A stretch of DNA of 22,087 bases, taken from assembly GCA_009869945.1 (NCBI GenBank), contig WIXG01000781.1, positions 1 to 22,087 of the forward strand, read 5' to 3'. The translations under genes were made by a program, and so were the position numbers. Origin of the DNA: Mesaphorura yosii. Its lineage: Eukaryota > Arthropoda > Collembola > Poduromorpha > Tullbergiidae. Below are positions 1-9,920 of the stretch, piece after piece. The notes under the pieces are model-generated. The model worked only from the letters and a program-made list of their open reading frames with translations, searched no databases and was not told the origin of the DNA. The first letter of the stretch is position 1. Each line of letters starts with the position of its first letter.

Positions 1-168
1 TCAGCGTGTACTGACTCCTATACTGACTGTACTCCGGACAAATTGTATAAAAAGGAATCGTTTAGAATAAAAAATAACCATTCTGATTCCACCATTCCAC
101 CAGAAAACTTCATTCTAACAGGCAGTGCCCGGAATATCGTGGCTCTGAAGTAGCTGCGTAGAGGAAGC

Positions 169-444
169 TTGTTGCGAACGTATCATGTGCACGGCACAGA
201 TCGTTCGCAGATGATGATGTTCCTGCATCACTCACTGCTAGAATTCTTCGCGAGTCAGTTCGTCTTTCCCTCCATCATCGCTGAATTCGAGTGGTATCTG
301 CGAGAGGCACGTGTGTACGCACCACCAAGTGACGGTTACAACACCGGGTTCAATACACATCCTATAGAATTCATGCCAGCTGATATTCGCAACTTACTTT
401 TGAGATGGCAGATTGATAGATTTCCTGCCCGTAATCCCTGCTAA
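169..444 (+). pseudogene. possible fragment of a NACHT/STAND-type protein
   Basis: A 91-residue open stretch contains FLHHSLLEFFASQFV. This resembles the 'F-x-H-x-[ST]-x-x-E-[FY]-F-[AV]-A' phrase found downstream of the NTPase domain in many NACHT-domain proteins. No ATG start, P-loop or flanking exon was found, so if the resemblance is real this is a single exon or a decayed remnant. The match rests on one short phrase, and chance is a fair alternative. Confidence 0.2.
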
Positions 445-1144
445 TCCACGCTGTCCATATGCTCGCGTCCTCTGTACACACGCTGGCTCCATCCGACGTC
501 AGGAATTCCGGAGAATAAAGAATCCAGGCTCGTTCTGCCCACGTCCTTGTGCGTTCTTCGAATTCCAGACTCAAATCGGTCAGATTTGAACAGAACCCCC
601 AAATTGCGACCACCAGCTCTTCGCGTTTGTGCTGAATTTGTATCCGAAGGGTGTTCACGTTGGTGCAGAGACACTACACAGCCTCCATGATGTCTGGTCG
701 ATTTCGAGTGGCTTCACGCTTCTGTACTCAACTTTTATCGAATTCGTGGAGTTATGAGTATGTGACCACAACCTCACTAGCGACTGCAGGACTTGTTCAA
801 ATTCCGTCACATTTTCCACGATGAAGGGTGCGATCCTATTCGCATGCTCATATTGGTTTCAGGAAGTTTACCATTACTGGAGATATTGCCATTCAAAGAA
901 TACAATTTATTTATCAAACACCTCTCGTATCAGAATTGTAAGTCATCCTGGAGAATCAAGCTAATTGTGAAGCAGAGTTAAAGCTTCACTCAAGTTTTGT
1001 TTCTAATTGATTTCTTTCCTTTAGAATGTATTGCCTTTGCTCTGCACACACGCGTCTCACTGTTCAGAAATTCTCAAGTTTGAAAACTTTCCATTGCATT
1101 GAGAAGTCAATTTTTTTCAGTCTGTTTGTGTGCAATAGCCCCTT

Positions 1145-1167
1145 GGCCAGCCACTGAGTGGCTGGCC
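1145..1167. repeat. perfect 23-nt palindrome
   Basis: Arms GGCCAGCCACT and AGTGGCTGGCC (11 bp each) flank a single central G. It can form a GC-rich hairpin or cruciform. The core AGTGGCTGGC recurs in the hairpins at 17116-17151, and both sites lie on the same side of a copy of the dispersed repeat. Confidence 0.85.
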
Positions 1168-1357
1168 TTATTCAAGCCAGTGACTGAAGAACGCAGGCGC
1201 AAGGTGACGTCCCATTGACGTATCGCAGTGAGATAAAGCAGAGTCTTGTACGCGCGCCAAGCAGAGTACTCTTACCTTGGATTCGTTTGCTTATGTTAAG
1301 CTCATTTGCCTATCGGTTGGGTCGGCCCCACGGTAGCGAGACGGCTATTATAAGGGG

Positions 1358-1491
1358 GACTGGACTGGATGGATTTATTAAGAGTTGCCACAAATCATTG
1401 TTAATATGAATTGTCCAAGTTCTCTCGGCGAGGGGAAGTGCAAGCCGGACAACGTAGCTCAATTTCACGGAAATTATAATACAACACGGAC
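1358..1491 (-). repeat. dispersed repeat, copy 1
   Basis: This ~134-nt segment matches the reverse complement of 16648-16779 at roughly 80-85% identity by eye. It includes an uninterrupted shared block CTCTCGGCGAGGGGAAGT and a shared TTATAATACAA-type end. Both copies carry AATAAA on the element's sense strand (minus strand here, plus strand in copy 2). That would suit an LTR R/U5-like region or another transcribed, polyadenylated repeat. No internal protein, primer-binding site or target duplication was recognised. Confidence 0.75.
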
Positions 1492-1690
1492 ATTCCTGAC
1501 TGGAAGTGTTCAGAGGGATGGGCTCTCCGCCAGGACTTGTTTACATTGACTCCACAAATATAAACACTGCAATTATACGACTGCAGAGGTGTGAAACTAG
1601 ACCATTCTTGTCTAATCTGGCCTGGGTTGGGGTTCATTCACTACGGTGAAGTAGAAACCAGTGCATTGATTCCTTAACATTTACTAGAAA

Positions 1691-2328
1691 ATGTCTGAGG
1701 AAAAGAGAACACCAGTGACCGTCGACATTGACAATATTAGTAGTAGTACTGTATCAGTCGCGACTTGTGTGTACTGTGGAAAAATCGTCAGATTTGATCG
1801 TGTTCATCAGGTCCACCTTGCTGAGTGTCCGTATTGTCATAAAATGTGAGTAGAGTCGTCGCCAATCAGCGCTCCAGTTCTGTATTTCTGCTAACAGTGC
1901 TTTGGCTTTCTCTAGATCTGTACTTGGCGAGGAGGGGCGTGACCATTTCAAGCGGAAAGGAGTCATTTACTACTCCATTGGTGCGGTGATTTTTGCCTTG
2001 GAGATTGGGCTCATGGTGCAGCTGTATCTCGCCGACGTGCGTGAGTCTTTGGATATGATTAAGGGCGTTAGAGCTTTCATAGCCTCATTTTCCACCTGAT
2101 TCGTAGATCGCTCCACTTGGAAGTCCACTCTTCAACCTGCTCTTTAGCATCTCCTGTGTGGGACTCTACTTTCTGGTAAAAGGATCTAATATTCGTGCCA
2201 TTAAAATGAGCCCAGCTCGTCATGGAGTACCCGTCTTGCTGGAATCTGGTGGCGGAGAAACATCTGGCGCACCTTCCCCAACGAGAAAAGATGACATCAA
2301 TGTAGGGGTGGTGACTGTGAATTTGTAA
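1691..2328 (+). CDS. PIP2 4-phosphatase-like (TMEM55/PIP4P) protein, catalytic part absent
   Basis: Exons are 1691-1845, 1916-2036 and 2107-2328, with GT-AG introns of 70 nt each, giving 165 residues. Seen directly: a CVYC ... CPYCHK pair of zinc-type CxxC motifs (residues ~28-51), a basic linker, two membrane helices (about 65-88 and 95-115) and a polar tail. The spacing of the second CxxC, a Lys-Ile/Val-Ser-x-x-Gly phrase, a Lys-Arg pair and two helices followed by Ala/Ile-x-Lys-Met/Val-Ser matches the C-terminal half of type I/II phosphatidylinositol-4,5-bisphosphate 4-phosphatases, late-endosomal/lysosomal membrane proteins of about 255-285 residues. The family's Cys-x5-Arg catalytic segment should lie upstream of these motifs but is missing. 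Either an upstream exon was not found or this is a short, probably non-catalytic paralogue. The start is the first ATG in frame. An AATAAA follows the stop by 22 nt. Confidence 0.6.
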
Positions 2329-3313
2329 TTTCTAAGTACAGTATTTGGCAATAAATCGGGTTCAAGGACGTGGCAAATGTCAATGCAGTGGATCCTTAAT
2401 TTGGACACGTTTGGATGCTTCTTTGTCGCTGCGGAATGGAATTAGCTGTTTATTCCACGCCTCGTTAATTTCCCTCCTTGCACTGCTTCCAAGTTGATTG
2501 ACTGGCGTTATTGATTACTAAACATGCAAGCGGGAAACAAGGAAACAAAGCAACGCAGTTGAATATTATTCTATTCGCCGCCCCAGCTCGCAATCTCAAG
2601 AACCCGTAGATTCGGAAATTCGGGTACTCGACTAGAATTCTGGAGTTCGCTCCTTCCAGCCGTGGCAGGAGCGTCCTGGCGTTGAAAACCGTTAGCTCCT
2701 TAAGGGCGGGGAGTGGAGAAAGGAGGGCGCTAGTCGGGAGAGTGACGTACTCCATGTAGAGGGTACTTTGGGGCACGTTTGTCAGAATGCATTCTGCGCA
2801 GTGTACTTGCCGCCGGATAAGCGCAGGTGCCCACCAGCCAGCGGGTCACCTTTCCGATAGTGGAGCATCTCGTGGTCTTTAGCCTCATTCGCATATTCAC
2901 ATATTCGCATTCATGCAACTTTGTCATATTATATGGCGTGCATTTCCTCATTTTGTCACATGAAGGTGAACCAGTGTTTATTTTATTGCCCCTCAGACAT
3001 AAAAGACAGACAAAATGAGCCTTTTCTCATTTGTGAGGCTATCAGACACATGAGCCTGAGCCTCTCATCATTATCTTAGCCAGATTAGGCTCTCTTATTT
3101 AGCGCATTTCCGCACATGTTCGAGTGCATTTATCCATTGTGCACACAAAGTTTCATACATTTTCCACAATACGGAGGCAAGCTTAATTTCTAATTCAATT
3201 TCTTAATTTGTTGTGTCTGCCTGTCTGGCGACTTTGCCCGTCTGAGTGAGTAATAGATTAGTAAACTAAATATTGCACATCCGACATATTTTAATTTATC
3301 TTTTTGAGATTTA
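2329..3313. other. intergenic stretch with a possible LRR-type remnant
   Basis: No intact gene was found. AATAAA at 2350-2355 probably ends the preceding transcript. On the minus strand, about 2560-2776 is open and reads LPALKELTVFNA, then a Leu/Asn-containing phrase (VEYPNFRIYGFLRLRAG), like a leucine-rich-repeat or F-box-LRR fragment. It lacks a start and the downstream reading decays, so it is at most a remnant. The 2880-3120 part is AT-rich with short CATATTCGCAT and GAGCCT repeats. Confidence 0.35.
2350..2355 (+). terminator. polyadenylation signal
   Basis: Canonical AATAAA 22 nt after the stop codon of the PIP4P-like gene, on the same strand. Confidence 0.6.
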
Positions 3314-5146
3314 CTAGCCGAGCCCAAACATTCCATCTTTTATTGCCACCCAAGCCATGAGCACTCCGAATCCCAGTTCACATGTAAAGATCACCGCGCT
3401 GATGAATAGCAGCCAAGCACAGCAGTGGAAGATCGTGATAACCTCAAATTTCATTGAGACAGCTTGCGAATCAGTGGCCTTGTTGATCTTTCTTTCCATG
3501 ACTGCCATTCGTATTTCACGGATGACTAAATCAATCTGCCACCACAACGATGTCAGGCCGTGTTCATCAGCTTCTTTCGCACAAACAATCATTTCGTTTC
3601 GAAGCATTGACCAAACCTTTGTGTAAGCGATATAACCCACTCCGAGCGGTTGCTGCACGGCATGACAAGTTTTGTTGCTAAGCAAATGATTAGAAATGAG
3701 TCTCGCCCCGAGGCGCATACGTCGAGACGACCATGTCTCAAGAATCACTCCAACTGCCGCATCTGGTGCATCCAAATCCGACATCTTGACGTTCTTCCTC
3801 AACTGAACGAAGCTCCTATTGTACAGATGGAGGATACCAAGGCGCTTGAAATCACCTTCGTAGTTTCTTACACGGTCTTCGTGGCCTTCTTCCCAAGCAA
3901 TTTTTATTCCATGCTGTAACATATCTTGAACAGTAGTGTACACACGCGGAGGGCTCGGCGCCATGGCCACACTGGTAATAAAGTTGGCATAGAGACCGAA
4001 AAATACGTAGGCGGTGATCAGAATTGCCAGCTGGAACTTGCTTCCCACGTTTCCTTCCTGTTAGATGAGCCTTATGGCCTTGAAGAAGTCACATTTCATG
4101 TGAACCCCACTATCGTTCACGTATACACCGGCTAGTACTGATGCTGTGGCTGCGATAAGGAGCATTATCATCCAAGTTAAAGGGTCGAATGCATCCAACC
4201 ACTGTGCGTAGACTCTATCCGGTCTGGACTCACAATAAAGAAGATGTACGGCTTCTTTGCTTACGGGCCATTGACTCATTCTGGTGTCATACAGGAACTT
4301 ATTTCTGAAAGGTTCATACCCACTCCACCGAACTCTGGCGACTGCGTGTTGAATGTCCTCACCATTTTGGGGGAAAGCAGAACCATTTAATTTTTCTACA
4401 ATGAATTTCTGTAGCTTTTGGCGTGAGTTGCAAACCGAGGGAACCAGATATGGTTCACGAACAGGTACCCGCGGGTAAAATTCTGCTGTACACGGTTTGT
4501 CAAAGGGTTGACGAATATGCACAAACCTCATATGAAAGTGCTGACCCATTTTGTACCGCTCTACATTTTCCATGGCCAAATCGTCTGACATGATATTTTC
4601 CCATGCCCAGCAAATGGGGCAGACCCACCACCTCCGATGGACCTCCGTTCCCTGAACCTCGAAGATGAAGAGCCTGAAGCTGTACATACCAAATCTCCAC
4701 AATCCACTCGTCCATTCTGACCCAACATTCGGATGGAAGTATTTTCGTTCGTCAATCAATATAAAATATACAAAGTTGGACTCACGGACGTTCAACTTTT
4801 GCGCGTACTCATCGGCAGCTTCTGATCTTTGAAATCGCGGCTGAATGAGCAGGTGGACATTGCAGAATCTGGAATCACGATCAAATACCCACGAATCGTA
4901 GGCGCGAACCTCGTCAGCCTTCACTAGCCGACTGGTGAGTCTTGTGATGTTGTACACTGTCCATGGCTGCTGGTATTGATTGGACGCCAAGACACTCTCC
5001 GACAACTCAGCATGGTAAAAGTGGACCAAATGAAATGTACACTTGTTCAGGTAATCCAATCGAAGGTTCATGGACTCGGTGAACGGGAAATCGATCGCCA
5101 ATGCAAAGAAATGTAGGTATGTTACAACTCTGAACTGCAACTCCAT
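3314..5146 (-). pseudogene. divergent ionotropic receptor (IR), one in-frame stop
   Basis: An intronless gene of 611 codons reading from ATG at 5146 to TAG at 3316-3314. A hydrophobic N-terminus is followed by a long extracellular region and a first membrane helix (PLTWMIMLLIAATASVLAG, ~322-345). A re-entrant/pore part follows, then a second helix (FQLAILITAYVFFGLYANF, ~370-395), an S2-like lobe, and a last helix near the C-terminus (~570-600). This is the layout of arthropod ionotropic receptors, variant glutamate receptors acting as ligand-gated cation channels in sensory neurons. The signature S-x-x-P-P-R-V-Y after the second helix supports this. Codon 362 is TAA (4063-4061). The frame is the same on both sides and no splice sites surround it, so the gene is a single substitution away from open. 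It may be a recent pseudogene, a polymorphic null allele, a readthrough gene or a sequence error. Confidence 0.75.
4061..4063 (-). other. premature in-frame TAA in the IR gene
   Basis: The minus strand reads ATC TAA CAG GAA with coding sequence in the same frame on both sides. The stop falls between the pore segment and the second membrane helix, so the truncated product would lack two of three helices. The base following the stop is C, the most permissive +4 base for readthrough. Confidence 0.85.
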
Positions 5147-7027
5147 TTTTATTGGAAGCGAAATTTGAACGACTCAAGCAATGCGGTCGAGAACGAATGA
5201 AGGTCGATTAAATGTGCGGAATGGTAAAATCGATGGGTTTGCATGCAAAACAGGCGTTCCCAGGTTGAAGTTTCAGCATCGTGACAACCACTGACTCAAG
5301 TTGAAGTTCTTCCCAAAGGAATGCATAATGGAATTAATTTAAAACTTAAATATAAAACTGGAGAATGTGAGAAAGAGCTTCGTAGTGGAAAGTTTAAATC
5401 CCCGGGAAATTTTATGGATCTACATTGCGTGTCACGTCAAATTCGCGGTGTAGCGTGCGGACCCCAAAAATTGCCAACCGAAAATCCGAGTTCAGGAGTG
5501 GAGTACGGGCGCGAGCAAACGCCACGACGCCCCAGAACCGACGACGCGGCAACGAAGGACCTAAATTTCTTATGGGTGATTGGAGTTCGGTCGTGAGCTC
5601 GGCGTCCTTACCGCCAAAAGGCGACATTTTAGACGCCTAAAATCGCCGCGAATTTCTTGACGCGACAAACCCCTACCTGGATGAAGTTTCGTCCCTGGCA
5701 GAATTCGTGAGGCTGTCAAAATTAACACGTGGGGCATGGGAGTCGTACTCGTACTATCGATAGGTAGAGGCGTCGACGTTGACCCGAAGCCCGAAGTGAA
5801 GGACGGTTCCGCGTTCATCAGCAGACACGAAGGAGGAAAAGGAATTGGCAGTGAGAACGTCGGCGTCGGCCCGCATTGCAACGAAAGCGTTTTCGGAGAA
5901 GGCCTTGGAGTCGCCCAGTGCCACGAGGACGAGTGAGGCAAAGGAGGGATGGAGGAGGCGGAAGGAGGTGCGGGTCATGGTGGCGATGTGAACGACCAAT
6001 TTCCAAGTGCAGATTTGTGGAAAGATTTGAGAAAGAATTAGTGGAGAGATTGGTGCGAGATCATCCACACGGGTAGAAGTTAAGGCAAAAACAAGTCATC
6101 GATAGGATGGGGAACAAAAAGCCCTTTTGAATGAAAAAAAGCCTGGATTCCTGCTTTTCCCGGCACCTAGTCGCATGTTCAAACTCCCTTTTCAAATCTT
6201 ATCTCCCCCAGGCTGACGACGAGAGCGAGGTCTGCAGCGTCTGCTGTATGCGATTAAGTCGGTACCCAACAGTTTCATTTCCCGACCAGTCCTTCAGCTG
6301 GGATTCCCACCAGCCGTGTTATGAGCACCACATCCACAAATCCGGAACCACGACCTGTTGGCCTCAGCATAAGAGCGAGATCAAAGATCATGCTCTCGTA
6401 CTCGTATCTCTTCTTTCATCTTTTTTTGCTCACAATACTATTCGGAAATATAAACACACGTCCAAGTTCTACTTTTTCCCTGCCATTGCCGTCTTATACG
6501 CCTGCTGTATGACTCATGGCTCAAGCCTCATGGCTCTAGCATGCGTGCAAGACGCAGGGAGTCGGTTCTGGATCTCCACTCGCCTCAGACTCACTCAGCT
6601 GATTTCTGCAGTCGTGTTTCCGAGCCAGAGAATGTAAATTGCAGCGTAGTGACTCTGTCAACATTGTCAGTCGTCATTTCTCAAGTACTCACCCAGTACT
6701 TATGATTTTTATTGTGTGAATTTGTGCGTAGTGTGTGTCAATGTCACCCATCAATCATATTATCAAAGTATTTGGCTGTATAAACAAGGAGGCATGTGCT
6801 ATGCTATGGGACGTCTGTTGTGAGTGAATTTCCATGACCAACTCAAAAAATTTTCCATTACTCAAACCAATGCCATGCCGTAGCGTTCTACTCTTGACTG
6901 GGTTCATCAATTCGCCATTCAGTAATTAAATACTTTCATTCAGTTCGTTTCTTTGCAGGTGGCCCTGAATTCCTGGTCTAAGTTCTGGTTTCATTCAGTA
7001 GTCGTACTACTGAGAAACATCAAGAAG
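5147..7027. other. long intergenic or 5' region, no gene supported
   Basis: 5440-6000 is GC-rich compared with its surroundings and is open in several frames on both strands, as compositional bias alone would produce. A hairpin lies at 5620-5647 (GGCGA/TCGCC and TTTTAG/CTAAAA arms with a 2-nt bulge). The plus-strand open stretch 6131-6637 has no recognisable domain. A good splice acceptor (TTTCTTTGCAG) ends at 6958, so a 5' non-coding or short coding exon of the downstream SLC22 gene may lie here, but no donor could be assigned. Confidence 0.4.
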
Positions 7028-8979
7028 ATGGGTTTTGGGAAATATCAACTCCAGCAGTACGTGCTTCAAATCCTTCCTGGTTTCCTTTCAGGAATTCATA
7101 TGCTCTCGCTCACCGTGGTTGCCCCCACACCAGACCATCGTTGTTTCATTGATGAGTTGGATGGTCAACCCGATTTGTACCCGCACGCCTCGTACTCATA
7201 CTTTAATGAGTCTATCCTCTCCAATTACATCCCATACAGTAAAAAAGACTCCTCTGAATTGGATTCATGTCGCTGTTACCATGGAAATAGTACAACCGGC
7301 GAAGGCATCGTGTCCTGTATCCAGAACCTGTATGACACATCAACATATGCAACATCACGTGTAGTCGACTTTCATCTTGTATGTGAACAACGTTGGAAAC
7401 GTGCAATTATTCAGACGATGTACATGTTTGGTGTACTTGTGGGTGCAGTCGTGTTGGGGTCACTCGCAGACAAGTAAGAATATTGACCCACTACAACTTG
7501 ATATCCCCTGGTAACATGCTAATTTTTGGTTTCTATGGTTGCTAGGGTTGGTCGGAAGCTCATTTTTTGCGTCTCAGGCCTTGGCCAACTGATTTTCGGT
7601 CTTCTTGGACCCTTTGTCACAAATTTTGGCCTGTACTGCACCTCACTCTTCTTCTACGGCGTTTTTGGGTCAGGTGGGGCATCTGTGACTGGCTTTGTAC
7701 TCAGTAAGTTACCTGACCCCACAAAATCTTGAAGGTGCCCACATATTCTTCTTGGCTTTGTAGTCATGGAGCTAGTTCCAGAGAAATGGCGCACGTTTTG
7801 TGGTACATTCTCAAATCTTGTGTTTGCAATTGGCGTCATGCTCGTTTCGCTCTGGGCTTACCTCATCCCTAATGTGAAGATCCTCCAGGTCGTACTGGCG
7901 CTGCATAGCCTGCTCCTTGTGGCACATTGGTGGATACTTGATGAGTCTATACCATGGTTATGGAGTACTGGACGTCGTCAAGAAGCCATACGGTTACTAG
8001 AGAAGATGACACGCACGAATGATGACGAGATGAAGGATCCAGGTGCCTACGTCAAGGAAATGACAGCACAAAATGATGAGTCGCCGGTTTCTATGGAAGA
8101 AGGTTCAGGGTCAGAGACCACACCTGTCACCCCCGGCCAACAACGAACGTACGGAGTCTTTGATCTCTTCAAAAAACCTGTACTCCGTTTCAGGACACTC
8201 GCCGTCGCGTTTCTATGGTTTGCAAATAGTCTTGTTTATTATGCCTCTCGCTCAACACTGGCAACCTGGAAGGCAACCCATATTTAGTGCTTTTCCTGAT
8301 TGGGGGTGTGGCTGACATGCCAGGTTACTTTCTCGTCATGGGATTTGTTGACAAAACAGGACGACGATGCTTGCAGTCAGCAATGCTGGGCGTTGGTGGT
8401 GCTATGTGCCTTGTCGTAGCGTTTATGCAACCTGGTGCCTTAGCAACAGGACTTGTTATGGTTGGCAAGGTCGCAATTGCTGGGTCATTTGCAATTATTT
8501 ACAATTATACTGCTGAACTGTTTCCAACTGGTAAGAACCATGAGTCAAGAATAACTTACACAAAAGAAATTGTTCCCTTACATATACATGGTATGACATT
8601 GCTTTGGTTCGCATTTTCAGTGGTCAGAAATTCTGCAGTTGGGTTTGGTGCATGTTCAGCACGATTTAGTGGAATGCTTACACCACTCATTAGTCTATTG
8701 GACAGTGTCGGTGCTCAATTCCCTACACTCATTTTTGGGTCTGTTGCCTTGGTTGCAGCATTCTTGGCTCTCTTACTCCCAGAAACTTTGCATATGGTCA
8801 TGCCCCAGACTCTTGAGGAAGGGGAAGCCTTTGGAGTTGGGGACATAGCGTTCAGAGCTTGTTTGACTTGGGGACGTCAAAGACGAAGACACGCTACAGA
8901 TTTTTATAAAAACTCGTCCACGTCTCCTAAGGAACAGGAGAATGAGCTAAGTCATAATGATGCCGCTGTGAAATTTTGA
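7028..8979 (+). CDS. SLC22-family organic cation/carnitine transporter, one frameshift
   Basis: Exons are 7028-7473, 7546-7703, 7764-8530 and 8621-8979, all with GT-AG introns in compatible phases. About 576 residues are read once a missing base is allowed for. Features in order: N-terminal GFGKYQ, the large Cys-containing loop after the first helix (PTPDHRC ... CRCYHG ... VCEQ), the major-facilitator loop GSLADKVGRK, ESIPWLWSTGRRQEA, NTGNLEGNPYL, VDKTGRR, YTAELFPTVVRNSAVG and LLPETL near the C-terminus. All are SLC22 landmarks, and about 12 membrane helices fit. The family moves organic cations, carnitine or anions across the plasma membrane; the substrate cannot be read here. A one-base deletion falls between 8244 and 8245, inside the conserved YYALSLNTG segment. 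The start is uncertain, because exon 1 is open back to a splice acceptor at 6958 and an upstream exon could add residues. Confidence 0.85.
8244..8245 (+). other. single-base frameshift in the SLC22 gene
   Basis: Upstream the frame reads ..FANSLVYYA and then degenerates to a stop at about 8287. Downstream, the frame one base over reads LSLNTGNLEGNPYLVLFLIGG, the expected continuation. No splice sites could explain the switch. Confidence 0.8.
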
Positions 8980-9229
8980 TGACGGCTATGCCATAAAATA
9001 TGACTGCGGTCATGCCAGTATACTGACATTCACAAAAAGGGCTCGCGATGCATCAAATTGCCGTAGGGTTTTAACACAGACTATTATTGTAGGATAAAAA
9101 TAGTTACAGAATACTCAGTTCGTCCAACGAAGATTCTTACAGAATTTATACAAAACACTCAATTCAATTTACTGAATCTGGCTTCTTCGGCCATTCTCAT
9201 GGCCACCTCAAGTTTCCCCAAAGACAAAT

Positions 9230-9500
9230 TCTGTAGGATCTGAACATGTACTCGGTGAAAAACAACCTGGACCCTGTGGAAGTTTCGGAGGAGTTGAGCT
9301 GCCTCACATCACTAGAGGAGCTTCTAATCGCACACGTGCATCCAGTCTTGACCGTGTACAAAACTGAAGGGAACAACTACATTATGCTGGTCAGATCATC
9401 AACTTTCCTCAAGATGTGGTTTCGGTCCTTCAGTTGTCTTGATTGTCGTCGGTCCGCATTTCCGCTCATTGAAGAAAATATCAAACACTACTGATGACCG
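9230..9500 (+). mobile_element. decayed Helitron-associated protein fragment (DUF6570-like)
   Basis: One frame reads MYSVKNNLDPVEVSEELSCL, then TSLEELLIAHVHPVLTVYK. This matches the 'N-N-x-D-P-G-x-V-P-E-E-L-x-x-L-T-x-x-E-x-x-L-I-A-x-x-x-P' block of the DUF6570-type domain that precedes the helicase-like part of many Helitron polyproteins. After a frame change, 9394-9435 reads GQIINFPQDV, the following conserved block (usually G-x-x-I-N-F-P-Q-D-V). A further frame change and stops follow. No Rep or helicase motif or element ends were found, so this is a dead internal fragment. Confidence 0.6.
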
Positions 9501-9885
9501 CACTCAGCGCCACTCGCCATCTGAAGACATCCAAGCTGTTAATACACTCGCTGTCCCCCACTCAGCACCCAGACCATCACTGACACTACCGATGTCCGGG
9601 CTCAAATTGGTGATAATTCATTGCTGATAAGACCTGCAGCTATGACAGTGGTACTGCTTCGCATTTATTGTTTTGGCCACAAGATCAGAAGAGGTGCGGT
9701 AATAAAAGTAATAATTAGATATGAAATAATGCCGGGCGATGTGTCTTATTGACATTTGTGGGCGGATAAACTCACGTACATTTCTGAGAATAATTCAATA
9801 CAAATTGCGCTAATTAAAATGAATGCGAAGCTGCTTACAGCAAAGCGCAAATTGGTACCCAAGGACGCCGTTAATGGAAAGGGCA

Positions 9886-9891
9886 TATAAA
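9886..9891 (+). promoter_or_regulatory. TATA box of the receptor kinase gene
   Basis: TATAAA lies 30 bases upstream of the ATG at 9921. A start about 25-30 nt downstream would leave a 5' untranslated leader of only a few bases, so either the leader is unusually short or this box is not used. Confidence 0.35.
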
Positions 9892-9920
9892 GTGATTGAA
9901 CAAACGTCTTTGAGTACGAA

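Larger units (their letters stand above)
1..1690. other. mostly non-coding left flank
   Basis: No convincing intact gene is seen. The stretch holds a possible NACHT-type protein fragment (169-444), a perfect palindrome (1145-1167) and one copy of a dispersed repeat (1358-1491). A minus-strand open stretch at 371-658 contains one leucine-rich-repeat-like phrase (SNLTDLSLEFE), too little to call a gene. Confidence 0.5.
8980..9920. other. intergenic stretch containing a Helitron remnant
   Basis: Between the SLC22 stop and the receptor kinase start the only recognisable content is the decayed Helitron-associated fragment at about 9230-9500. 9640-9880 is AT-rich with a TATA box at 9886-9891. Confidence 0.5.

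Noticed and set aside
371..658. Minus-strand leucine-rich-repeat-like phrase
   Set aside because: Only one LRR-like phrase, no start, and the remaining residues do not continue the repeat.
4061..4063. An intron removing the stop codon in the ionotropic receptor
   Set aside because: No GT donor and AG acceptor with matching phase surround the TAA, and coding sequence continues in the same frame on both sides.
5754..6068. Minus-strand open stretch with a signal-peptide-like start (MTRTSFRLLHPSFASLVLVA)
   Set aside because: The same GC-rich segment is open in several frames on both strands, there is no poly(A) signal or splice context, and no family match; composition explains it.
6131..6637. 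168-codon plus-strand open stretch upstream of the SLC22 gene
   Set aside because: Residue composition is that of translated non-coding DNA, with no domain, signal peptide or splice relation to the next gene.
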